Shown in pieces: positions 45,183-52,575 of a DNA stretch of 64,000 nucleotides (positions are counted from its first letter, which is position 1; every line of letters starts with the position of its first letter). The stretch spans positions 1,005,882 to 1,069,881 of the forward strand of contig NZ_SGIU01000002.1 of assembly GCF_004296335.1 (NCBI RefSeq). The letters are read 5' to 3'. The notes beneath the pieces were generated by a model that was given only the letters and a program-made list of their open reading frames with translations, did not search any database and was not told where the DNA came from. This DNA comes from Flagellimonas allohymeniacidonis. Its GTDB lineage: Bacteria > Bacteroidota > Bacteroidia > Flavobacteriales > Flavobacteriaceae. Position numbers and translations under genes: made by a program.

Positions 45183-46046
45183 TTAAGTGCCCCCAATCTC
45201 CCCAATCCTCTCCCTACAAATCCTCTCCGTCAGCTCTTTGAGTTCGTTCACCTTCTCCGCCAGATATGCTAACTCACCTTTGGTGATTTGGTACTCATCC
45301 ATATTATAGCGGGCATCGATATAGGCGCGTTTGAGGAGCTCAAACCGGTGCTTTTCGGTGTCGGTGGTTTTGGGGAAAACGGCAAAGCGCGTATCGCACA
45401 TCTCCACTTTTAGGCCCAGAGTCTCTAAATTATGGTCTTTGGGGCGGTAATCGGTAAATACCAGCAAAATGGTGGTGTAGTAGCGCTCCGTGGCTTGGTG
45501 GAGCATGAAAGCAGCATTATTCAAACTGTTTCTGCCCAAGGCATTTTGAAAATCGATGAGAAATTCGTTCGCACTTTCAAACCACTGGTCAAAATGGCCT
45601 TGTGCTTTATGTTGGTACTGCTCTGGGGTTAATTTTTTGGGTTGGGCCAGCTTAAATTTTTGGGAATCGTAGAGCACATGTCCCTCTTCCTTAATGTCCT
45701 TAAAAAAGTAGTTGCCCATGGTCAAGGAGGCGTTCAGCTGTTTTATACCATGAAAAATAAGGCTCACGGGAGTGGTGACTATCCTCGGGGCAATGAGCTC
45801 GGCCTTGATCTTGTCCTCAATACGGAATTTTTGCTTAAGGTCCTCATGGGTGAGCACGACGAGGATGTCGAAATCGCTACGGTATTCGTAGGTGATGCCC
45901 TTGTGCACATACTGGTCCTCTACCCAGTTGCCGCGGGCGTAGCTACCAAAGAGGATGACCATTTCCACCTCTTTAAAGGCGGAAAGCTGCTCGGTGAGCC
46001 GCGTAAGTTCTTCTTGTTTGGATTTGGGTAGATGGTTCACACCCAC
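45183..46046 (-). CDS. Single-chain MNT-HEPN nucleotidyltransferase protein
   Basis: A 287-residue protein with two domains. Residues ~10-130 are a minimal nucleotidyltransferase: EMVILFGSYARGNW (G-S, residues 34-35) and YRSDFDILVVL (Asp58 and Asp60), the metal-binding D-x-D. Residues ~145-280 are a HEPN helical domain: AAFMLHQATERYYTTILLVFTDYRPKDHNLETL, with Arg and His positioned like the R-x(n)-H of HEPN toxins. Separate MNT and HEPN proteins form toxin-antitoxin pairs in which MNT modifies the HEPN RNase. Here both are on one chain. Intrinsic RNase activity is not established. Confidence 0.87.
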   Translation of the reverse strand: MGVNHLPKSKQEELTRLTEQLSAFKEVEMVILFGSYARGNWVEDQYVHKGITYEYRSDFDILVVLTHEDLKQKFRIEDKIKAELIAPRIVTTPVSLIFHGIKQLNASLTMGNYFFKDIKEEGHVLYDSQKFKLAQPKKLTPEQYQHKAQGHFDQWFESANEFLIDFQNALGRNSLNNAAFMLHQATERYYTTILLVFTDYRPKDHNLETLGLKVEMCDTRFAVFPKTTDTEKHRFELLKRAYIDARYNMDEYQITKGELAYLAEKVNELKELTERICRERIGEIGGT

Positions 46047-46082
46047 AAAGTAAGGAATTATTTGGGTTGGGGGTTGGTGGGG

Positions 46083-46829
46083 TCATTCGATTTCATCACC
46101 CAATGAAAAAAGTTGGGTGTGGAGATTTTTGAAAAACTTGACCATATCGGAATCTACGGATCTGAATGTATCACTTACCACTTCTCCATCAGAAGACATT
46201 ACCCATCCAAACCAAACTTCGTCTTCGCCCTGTTCAAATTCAATGACAATAAAGTTGATATATGGGCTGGCTTTCCCAGTAATATCACGGGCTCTATATC
46301 TCGTTGGGTCTATTGATTTGTTTTCTTTCAGTTTTTTCACCAGATCCTCCGCAAAAAATCTTCCTGCGTTTAGGACTACATCTCTGAAACGCACTCCTTT
46401 GTTTAGTGCTTCAATTCCTTTTTTTTCCCATATCCTGGCATCCTCGGCGTAGATTTTATTTTTATCGAGGGTTTCCGGATGGATTATCCTTGTGTTTAGA
46501 ACAAGTTTGGCATTTTGAATTCTATGAGAAATAGTTTGCATACCTCTTAACCCGTCAAATCGTTCAACATTGAAGCCATTTACTAATTTCTTTTTTAAAG
46601 AACCAATTTGGTCCTCAACGGAGTCGGTATGGATTTTTAAAAAGCTTAATATCGAAACAAAAAAACTGGTAAGGGTAAAAAATATTGCCGAAAAGATTGA
46701 AAACATAGTTCTGTTAGATTCATCTGAAACTCCTAGCAGACTAAAAAGATTATTGCCAAATGCTAAGCTTAAAATTCCTAGCCCAACGCCAAGAACTAAA
46801 AGAAATATTGATGTTTTTTTACTTGTCAT
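46083..46829 (-). CDS. Two-TM protein with soluble C-terminal domain
   Basis: A 248-residue protein. Two N-terminal membrane helices (SIFLLVLGVGLGILSLAFG ~7-25; MFSIFSAIFFTLTSFFVSIL ~42-61) precede a short coiled coil (DSVEDQIGSLKKKLVNGF) and a soluble domain at ~90-245 (TISHRIQNAKLVLNTRI, PYINFIVIEFEQGEDEVWFGWVMS). I do not recognise the domain. The 2TM-plus-sensor/effector plan recalls membrane effectors of nucleotidyltransferase-linked defence systems. It is 36 bases upstream of the MNT-HEPN gene and probably co-transcribed. Confidence 0.7.
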   Translation of the reverse strand: MTSKKTSIFLLVLGVGLGILSLAFGNNLFSLLGVSDESNRTMFSIFSAIFFTLTSFFVSILSFLKIHTDSVEDQIGSLKKKLVNGFNVERFDGLRGMQTISHRIQNAKLVLNTRIIHPETLDKNKIYAEDARIWEKKGIEALNKGVRFRDVVLNAGRFFAEDLVKKLKENKSIDPTRYRARDITGKASPYINFIVIEFEQGEDEVWFGWVMSSDGEVVSDTFRSVDSDMVKFFKNLHTQLFSLGDEIE

Positions 46830-46852
46830 ACTCTGTTAGAAAAGAAGCCGCC

Positions 46853-46904
46853 AACGGTCTTGGCAATGGTTTTTATGTTTTGTTCTATAATTTTTTAGTT
46901 AGGT
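46853..46904 (-). repeat. attC-like imperfect palindrome 3
   Basis: Reads AACGGTCT (46853-46860) to GTTAGGT (46898-46904), 52 bases; GTTAGGT fits GTTRRRY. On the gene strand it opens ACCTAAC (fits RYYYAAC) and ends AAGACCGTTGG. It lies between the end of the GNAT gene and the start of the 2TM gene. Confidence 0.45.
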
Positions 46905-46949
46905 CTATGCCGATAAATTTGGTCGAATTCAATTCCTTTATCTCTATTC

Positions 46950-47774
46950 TCAATTAATTTCCAATTCCATTTCAAATTGGTCAATGGTATTTTCCAATCC
47001 AAATAGAACTAGGGCATCCAATTTTTCTTTTAATCTGACATCTACATTATTCACCTTAATGGTTTCCGAAATGTTTCTTATCGCCGAAAAAAGCCTCTTC
47101 CAAGCACCTTTTTCTTCTGTTAGTACATCAAATTGTGCCAAATAGTTGAGGTCGGGGTCAATTACGAAAAAGGATTCTGGTTTTTGGTCATGCCATACCT
47201 GAAAGAACTTGCAGTTTCCCTCTAGCAATGATTCGTGCTGGTTCTCCCAAGAGTATAATTGTTGATTGGGCAGGCTGTCCCAATCAACATCTTTTAAATC
47301 CATTTCTCTTAGTTCAGATTGCAAAGAGGAACCCAGATCAAGCTTCCCGTTAAAACATTTATACTCCTTGCACCTGTTGAAACCAATACCGGTATACAAA
47401 AAAATTGCAATCTTGTTTTTTGTGATGACTTCCAGCTTGCTTTTTTCAACCCCCTTTTCGGCTAGGTCTGTGAGCGCATATTCATATATGGACTTGACGA
47501 TTCTTTTGCCCCGATATTCGGGAATAACCCCTGTCCCCGTATTGAAGGCAATTAATTTTCCACCTCTTGTGTCAACCGCGTGTAGTATGAACCCGACCAA
47601 TTTTTCTTTGTCGAACATCCCATAGGAGGAACTAAAATCTACTTTGGCAGCTTTCCATCTTTGTTGGTAATAGTCTTTATCGGTTGGCATTTTGACAAAA
47701 TAGTCGTCAAATGCCTTTAGGAAGCAGTCTAAAATTGTTTCGAAGGGAGTGTCTGATAAATGCTTTACGAACAT
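46950..47774 (-). CDS. GNAT family N-acetyltransferase
   Basis: A 274-residue protein started at ATG 47774 (MFVKHLSDTPFETILDCFLKAFDDYFV); an upstream extension of 20 codons would be encoded by a GC-rich hairpin and is rejected. The N-terminal GNAT domain has the acetyl-CoA loop in TGTGVIPEYRGKRIVKSIYEYAL (R/Q-x-x-G-x), then LEVITKNKIAIFLYTGIGFNRCKEYKCF. The remaining ~120 residues form a second, GNAT-like half (FFVIDPDLNYLAQFDVL). The N-terminal part resembles the Eis-like double-GNAT plan. Substrate is unknown. Confidence 0.85.
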   Translation of the reverse strand: MFVKHLSDTPFETILDCFLKAFDDYFVKMPTDKDYYQQRWKAAKVDFSSSYGMFDKEKLVGFILHAVDTRGGKLIAFNTGTGVIPEYRGKRIVKSIYEYALTDLAEKGVEKSKLEVITKNKIAIFLYTGIGFNRCKEYKCFNGKLDLGSSLQSELREMDLKDVDWDSLPNQQLYSWENQHESLLEGNCKFFQVWHDQKPESFFVIDPDLNYLAQFDVLTEEKGAWKRLFSAIRNISETIKVNNVDVRLKEKLDALVLFGLENTIDQFEMELEIN

Positions 47775-47805
47775 TTTTTTATGGTAAAGAAAGGGTTCGC
47801 CGGCT

Positions 47806-47822
47806 CCCCGCCCGTGGCGGGG
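47806..47822. repeat. GC-rich REP-like hairpin
   Basis: A perfect seven-pair inverted repeat CCCCGCC/GGCGGGG with loop CGT, flanked by CCGG on the right. It is much richer in G+C than its surroundings and lies just upstream of the GNAT gene. No T run follows. It could be a REP-type element. Confidence 0.6.
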
Positions 47823-47858
47823 CCGGATTGGCACCCATTGGCGTGGTTATGCGTGGTC

Positions 47859-48443
47859 TTATTGTTTATTATCACTTCTATACTTCTCCAGAACGGCCCT
47901 TAAATAAATTCCGGCTTCTTGGTTTAAGGCCTGATGATTATAGGTGTAACCGTGTTTTTCACAGTATTCCACAAATTTCCAATACTTTTCCGTGTTGAAG
48001 CCTAGAAGTTGATTGTAGCCGGGCAAGGTGTCAATTTTTTGGTTCTGTATTCTGTTATTTTTAACGGTGTACACAATCTTGAATTTTCGGTTTTTCCTTT
48101 TCAATGCAACATCAAGATAATTGGTGTTTTCCTCTAGGGTCGTAACCGTGTTGCTGTCAGACTTTATTTCCAGCAATTTAATTTGGGAGGCCATCTCCTT
48201 TCCCCATAGAATTCTATCTAACAATTGCGCTTGGTCTGCTATTTCTTTTGTGCCGTCGACAAAGGTTTCATGATAGGTTTCGGTTGTCAGGGCTTTCACT
48301 TGAGCAACATCGTAGTTGTTTCTAGCGGTGATAAACGATTTGACCAGCTCCTCATTTTTCGAAATGCCATTTGGGGCCAAAGCGCTTGTGCCGAGTATTA
48401 AAAAAACGAAAAGGGAAAATAACTTTAGGGCTTTGGTTTTCAT
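47859..48443 (-). CDS. Secreted NTF2-like/SnoaL-type protein
   Basis: A 194-residue protein with signal peptide (MKTKALKLFSLFVFLILGTSALA). The mature N-terminal half looks NTF2-like: NEELVKSFITARNNYDVAQVKALTTETYHETFVDGTKEIADQAQLLDRILWGKEM, followed by a beta sheet (QIKLLEIKSDSNTVTTLEENTNYLDVALKRKNRKFKIVYTVKNNRI). The final ~50 residues are helical (KYWKFVEYCEKHGYTYNHQAL). Ligand unknown. It is probably periplasmic. Confidence 0.68.
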   Translation of the reverse strand: MKTKALKLFSLFVFLILGTSALAPNGISKNEELVKSFITARNNYDVAQVKALTTETYHETFVDGTKEIADQAQLLDRILWGKEMASQIKLLEIKSDSNTVTTLEENTNYLDVALKRKNRKFKIVYTVKNNRIQNQKIDTLPGYNQLLGFNTEKYWKFVEYCEKHGYTYNHQALNQEAGIYLRAVLEKYRSDNKQ

Positions 48444-48605
48444 GTTTGGTCAAATAACGTTTAAAAGCTTCAGCCGTGCTTTCTCTAAACTAGGGTTAGG
48501 GATAATGGCCGTTTATGAGCGGCACTCTATTTTATGATTACCAAGAACCTGGGTTAGAAGTTTTTTTGTTTCGTACTCAAGGCTCCAGCCAATTCTTTTG
48601 ATGTA

Positions 48606-49046
48606 CTATTGGTTGCTTCCCAACTCAATGCCGTGTTCAATAGTTCCAATTCCTCTGTTGTTTTCAGCTCTTACGGTTATAAGCCCGCCTCCTGAATAAT
48701 CAGAATTGAATTGAATTGTGGCAACTGATTTGGCAACTGTACCATCGAACGTGTTTTCCACTGTCAAAATTTGCATGCTGCCGGATTCTATAGCCCATAA
48801 AAATTGAGAATTGGATACAACATCACCCTTGGAGAAAAATTTGGATGCAAATGTTATGACTTCATTGGGCGAAGCCAAATCAGTTCCATCCACACATATC
48901 GAGATTAACGTATTAGCCTCAATGGTTAGGTCACAGTCGGTAACACTTTTAGGGTTGATAGTTTGATTTTCACTATTATCTTCGTCGCTGGTGCAGGATG
49001 ATAAGATTAATGCAAGGATTAAAATCCATGTAAATGGGGCTTTCAT
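48606..49046 (-). CDS. Small beta-sandwich lipoprotein
   Basis: A 146-residue lipoprotein (MKAPFTWILILALILSSC, Cys18). The mature protein has an acidic linker (TSDEDNSENQ) and strands like a single Ig/PKD-type domain: FLWAIESGSMQILTVEN, KSVATIQFNSDYSGGGLITVRAENNRGIGT. I do not recognise the family. It is probably surface-exposed. Confidence 0.72.
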   Translation of the reverse strand: MKAPFTWILILALILSSCTSDEDNSENQTINPKSVTDCDLTIEANTLISICVDGTDLASPNEVITFASKFFSKGDVVSNSQFLWAIESGSMQILTVENTFDGTVAKSVATIQFNSDYSGGGLITVRAENNRGIGTIEHGIELGSNQ

Positions 49047-49181
49047 AGCTTTTTTGTTTTACCAATCTATACTTATAGGTATTAAAAGGGTTGCTTTAAC
49101 ATAAAGATATCCTTTTTTCGTGAATATGACTTAAGCTCTAGCGCTCCATATGCGAACTATACTTGTAGACCGATGGAGGGA

Positions 49182-49934
49182 TTATCTACAAATGAATATC
49201 TGCTTTTCGGAATCATCTTGAAACGGCTCTTCTTTAAAACTGCCAAATTTGTGTACAATCGCAAAGCCGTTCACTTTGAGATAGGCATCGAGTTCGTGGG
49301 GAAAAAATAGCCGCATATCCAAATTTTGGGTGGAATCGAACGTGCCATTGATAAAATAATGCCATTCGATGCGATTAATCTGCGTTTTATTTTCATAGCG
49401 CATGTTCTGTTTGATCACGACCTCCCTGCCATCCTCGGTGGTGTACTCGGCAATTTGCATTTGTTCTTTCTCAGCTTCAACAACATATCGAATATCCGGA
49501 TTAAAACAATCCAACAGAAACTGACCCCCTTCCTTAAGGTGTTTTTTTACCCCCCTCAACGCCTGAAATAAATCTTCATTTTTATACAAATGGTGGATGG
49601 AATTAAAGGGAATAAAAATGAGGTCGTATTTCTCGGGCAAATCCAAAGTTCTGATATCGGCTTCGATAAACTCGATGTCCAGTTCAGCTTTGGAAGCCTT
49701 TGCTCTGGCCTGTTTGAGCATGGAAGGGGTGAAATCCACCCCGCAAATGTCATATCCTTCCTTTGCGATGGGAATGGTAAGTCGACCGGTGCCACAACAT
49801 AGCTCAAGTATACGGGCGCCCTTATTTTTGGGCAGCCACCGCTTGTAAAATTGCAAATCATTAAGATGGCCGTTCATGCCGTCATAAATGTTCGCGTCAT
49901 AAATTAAATCGCCAACGGTGTACTTATCTTCCAT
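49182..49934 (-). CDS. Class I SAM-dependent methyltransferase
   Basis: A 250-residue protein started at ATG 49934; a TTG 4 codons earlier is less likely. SAM motifs: ARILELCCGTGRLTIPIAKEGYDICGVDFTPSML (motif I with the acidic Asp), LDIEFIEADIRTLDLPEKYDLIFIPFNSIHHL (motifs II-III), LKEGGQFLLDCFNP. C-terminal strands carry the substrate pocket. It most resembles ubiquinone/menaquinone- or small-molecule-type O/N-methyltransferases. Substrate unknown. Confidence 0.88.
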   Translation of the reverse strand: MEDKYTVGDLIYDANIYDGMNGHLNDLQFYKRWLPKNKGARILELCCGTGRLTIPIAKEGYDICGVDFTPSMLKQARAKASKAELDIEFIEADIRTLDLPEKYDLIFIPFNSIHHLYKNEDLFQALRGVKKHLKEGGQFLLDCFNPDIRYVVEAEKEQMQIAEYTTEDGREVVIKQNMRYENKTQINRIEWHYFINGTFDSTQNLDMRLFFPHELDAYLKVNGFAIVHKFGSFKEEPFQDDSEKQIFICR

Positions 49935-50013
49935 GTTATCTTTCAAAATCTATTGATAGCTTAACCCATATTTTGTTGTCGTCCCAGGTAGTGAATCTCC
50001 GAGATAAAAAAGC

Positions 50014-50196
50014 TTATCTACATTTCGATTTTAACCCTGGTTTGGCATAGGTGGATAAGAGGCCATTGATAAGAGCAAAACCAACAAGAAGAATTCCAAA
50101 AAAGTAAGGGTAATTGGGGTCATTTTTAAAAAAATACGAAGCAACCAAAATCAGTACGGCCCAGATGATGGCGTTTATAAGGATTATTTTTTTCAT
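50014..50196 (-). CDS. Small two-TM membrane protein
   Basis: A 60-residue protein: two membrane helices (IILINAIIWAVLILVASYFF and YFFGILLVGFALINGLLSTY) joined by a short polar loop (KNDPNYP). It has a Lys-rich start and end (MKK, LKSKCR). The ordered sequence and strong hydrophobic pattern support a real gene. Function unknown; small two-helix proteins of this kind are widespread in Bacteroidota. Confidence 0.65.
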   Translation of the reverse strand: MKKIILINAIIWAVLILVASYFFKNDPNYPYFFGILLVGFALINGLLSTYAKPGLKSKCR

Positions 50197-50234
50197 ATCT
50201 ATGGGTAGCTGAATAAGAGAATAAGTTACAAAAT

Positions 50235-50278
50235 AACGGTCTTATACAATCAATTGGTTTTCGCCCCGTGCGTTAGAT
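50235..50278 (-). repeat. attC-like imperfect palindrome 4
   Basis: Reads AACGGTCT (50235-50242) to GTTAGAT (50272-50278), 44 bases; GTTAGAT fits GTTRRRY. On the gene strand it opens ATCTAAC (fits RYYYAAC) and ends AAGACCGTTA. It lies between the end of the GT39 gene and the start of the small 2TM gene. Confidence 0.45.
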
Positions 50279-50313
50279 GAATTTGGTCAGATAGCGTCAA
50301 CTGCCGGATTTTT

Positions 50314-51801
50314 TCAATCGAATACATGGTCTTCATAATCTTTCCACCATTGCTCGATGTCAATTTTTGGCTTTCTACAAACGTAAAGTGGAATTCCGTT
50401 TTCTTCCCCAATGGCATATTTGTGCTCAATGATTTTCACCAGTTGAATATCTTCAAAAACATATTCCACAGATGGGGCTTCATTGCCCAAACTTATCCAA
50501 ACATCGGCATCTTTATTATCATATCCCCAGCTCCAAAAACTTCCATGTCTGCTTATTGGATTGGGCAGGTTGTATTTCTTGCCCAAAATTTTAAGCGCTC
50601 CGGCCTCACCATAATTCTCTGCCCATAAAACACAATTATCTCTTTCTTTTGGGCTTAAAGATTGATAAACACTATCCACCAATTTCACCTGTTCTTCCCA
50701 ACCAAACATGTCTGCGTAATCCCCTGTCAGTTCTATTCGCCCATTCTTCTCTTGGAGACCCTTGTATTCAACATATTTTTCAATGGGCAATAGGGGCGTA
50801 GCTTCCGGAACAAAATAGAGCATGGGCAACAATACCGTTGCGGCAGTTAGGTAGGTAAAAACGGGTCTTTTTCTGAAGAGATTGTCGATGGCAACGGCGC
50901 CTGCGGCAAATACCACCGGATATAACGCAAACACATAATAGGTTTTTGCTTTCAATAGCCACAGGGTCATAAATATGACCAACGAAGCTATGCCTATGCT
51001 CCTGTACTTCTTTAAGGCGTTACTGAACAGCAGTCCAATTATGCCACAAGCGAACATGATGAATGGCGGCGTGACTTCTAATTGTTCCCATAGGAATGCC
51101 AAAGTGCTTATTTCCTCTAGTTGGCTTTCGTTCAAGCGTTGCAAATGCCTTAAAAGCGGGAAATCATGTTGGATTTGCCAGATAATATTGGGCAAGAAAA
51201 TCAACAGTGAAATGAATCCGGAAATGTAAAGCCATTTGTTTTTAAACAGATTTCCCTTTTTATAAAAGAACAGACCTACGAACAGACCGAACGCCCAAAC
51301 TAGCATGGTGTACTTGTTCATTAAGCCCAACCCCAAGGTTATTCCCAACAAAATCAGAAATTTTTTGTGCTCGGTGTTTATGAATTTGATGCCAAAATAA
51401 AAGCCGAGCGTCCAAAATAATTGGTCGAACGCCACAGGCTGAAACAAGGTGTGGTTTCTGTAAAATGGGATGAATGCCAGGATACAAATACCGGCAAGCA
51501 AAATGGCTTTTGACTTTCCACCGAACTCCTTGGCCATTAAACAACACAATATCAGAATGGCAATACCGGCAAGGGTCGGGAAAAGCCTCATACCCAGAAG
51601 AGAATAACCGAAAAGTTCATAAGCTATTTTTCCAATCACACCTATAAGTGGAGGAAATTCCATGAAGCCCCAATCCAAATGCTCACTAACCGATAGATGA
51701 AGCAACTCGTCACGATGGAATCCATAATTCCGATTTCCAAACCATTGAACCAATAGTTTGAAAAGGGATAGAACCAGGATTAGCGGCAAATATTTTCTCA
51801 T
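50314..51801 (-). CDS. GT39/ArnT-like membrane glycosyltransferase
   Basis: A 495-residue multi-spanning inner-membrane protein. The ArnT/PMT (GT-C) signature is NYGFHRDELLHLS with the Asp-Glu pair and WGFMEFPPLIGVIG in the first periplasmic loop. About 10-11 membrane segments follow (for example AILLAGICILAFIPFY, FLILLGITLGLGLMNKYTML, IGIASLVIFMTLWLLKA). The C-terminal ~140 residues are a soluble periplasmic domain (DNCVLWAENYGEAGALKILGKKYNLPNPISRHG). It probably transfers a sugar from a polyprenyl carrier to a lipid or protein acceptor. Acceptor is unknown. Confidence 0.9.
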   Translation of the reverse strand: MRKYLPLILVLSLFKLLVQWFGNRNYGFHRDELLHLSVSEHLDWGFMEFPPLIGVIGKIAYELFGYSLLGMRLFPTLAGIAILILCCLMAKEFGGKSKAILLAGICILAFIPFYRNHTLFQPVAFDQLFWTLGFYFGIKFINTEHKKFLILLGITLGLGLMNKYTMLVWAFGLFVGLFFYKKGNLFKNKWLYISGFISLLIFLPNIIWQIQHDFPLLRHLQRLNESQLEEISTLAFLWEQLEVTPPFIMFACGIIGLLFSNALKKYRSIGIASLVIFMTLWLLKAKTYYVFALYPVVFAAGAVAIDNLFRKRPVFTYLTAATVLLPMLYFVPEATPLLPIEKYVEYKGLQEKNGRIELTGDYADMFGWEEQVKLVDSVYQSLSPKERDNCVLWAENYGEAGALKILGKKYNLPNPISRHGSFWSWGYDNKDADVWISLGNEAPSVEYVFEDIQLVKIIEHKYAIGEENGIPLYVCRKPKIDIEQWWKDYEDHVFD

Positions 51802-51875
51802 TCGGTTTTCAATTGGTTAGCAAAGGTTTTGGCACTCATTCCCGTCCGAGACGAATTGGCATTGGCAACCCGTTT

Positions 51876-52445
51876 TTATTGCATTGCTTTCACAGGCCTC
51901 TTTTTATACAATTCGATGGCTTTTAAGTAATTTAAGGCACCTTTCATACTTAAATCATTGATAAACCCATCCAGTTCAGGATGGTTGCTTTTTGTCCATT
52001 CAACTAGGGAGTCCCTTTCCTTTTGCCATATTTCCCAATTGGCATCACCGCAATCCAGGTTTTCAATTTTGTGTATTCTCCCAGATTTAAAATGAAACCT
52101 ATGTTTGCAGGTCAGGGGATTGTTTTTCAAAAATTCAAAACGTGATGAACTCACGGATACTGTGGCAACAACTTCTTCATCCTGGTTTTCCAACAAGAGC
52201 ACTTTGTATACTGGCTTAAAGACCGAATCCCATTTGAAATGTCCATAATAACTCTCTGGCGTGAAGGGCATTGTATAGTACCCCTCTTTAATGGTGAGAC
52301 TATCCGAGATGGTACTTTTTATCTGACCGTAATTAGAGTTTTTAAAGCCTTCATAGTATTTGGATACCTGATTGTAATTCGCACTTTTTTTATCAGCACA
52401 ACCGGCCATTACAATCAAGATGAAAATGAAAATAATTTTCCTCAT
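51876..52445 (-). CDS. Hypothetical lipoprotein
   Basis: A 189-residue lipoprotein started at ATG 52445 (MRKIIFIFILIVMAGCADKK, Cys16); the longer frame reaching 52610 overlaps the upstream gene and is not leader-like. The mature domain, NYNQVSKYYEGFKNSNYGQIKSTISDSLTIKEG, and YKVLLLENQDEEVVATVSV suggest an NTF2-like fold. Its C-terminal helix ends KAIELYKKRPVKAMQ. I cannot name a family. Confidence 0.7.
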   Translation of the reverse strand: MRKIIFIFILIVMAGCADKKSANYNQVSKYYEGFKNSNYGQIKSTISDSLTIKEGYYTMPFTPESYYGHFKWDSVFKPVYKVLLLENQDEEVVATVSVSSSRFEFLKNNPLTCKHRFHFKSGRIHKIENLDCGDANWEIWQKERDSLVEWTKSNHPELDGFINDLSMKGALNYLKAIELYKKRPVKAMQ

Positions 52446-52465
52446 TACTTTATTAGCTTGTAGGT

Positions 52466-52495
52466 GACGGTCTAGTGGATTAGCAGTAGCGTATT
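52466..52495 (-). repeat. Degenerate attC-like element
   Basis: ACGGTCT (52467-52473) and, about 16 bases on, GCGTATT in place of GCGTTAG. It resembles the ends of the elements at 46853, 50235 and 54893 but is shorter and lacks a full GTTRRRY. Confidence 0.25.
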
Positions 52496-52575
52496 TTCTA
52501 CGAATACTTTGAAGATTGCAATGTACTTTTTTTAAACGAAAAACGATTTGAGTGCCAACTCGAACCGCTATTGCT

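Noticed and set aside
47775-47834. 20-residue N-terminal extension of the GNAT protein
   Set aside because: It is encoded by the GC-rich hairpin and starts before any plausible initiation site.
48456-48521. A further attC-like element upstream of the gene at 47859
   Set aside because: It has AACG and GGCCGTT ends but no GTTRRRY match and the opposite orientation; too weak to list.
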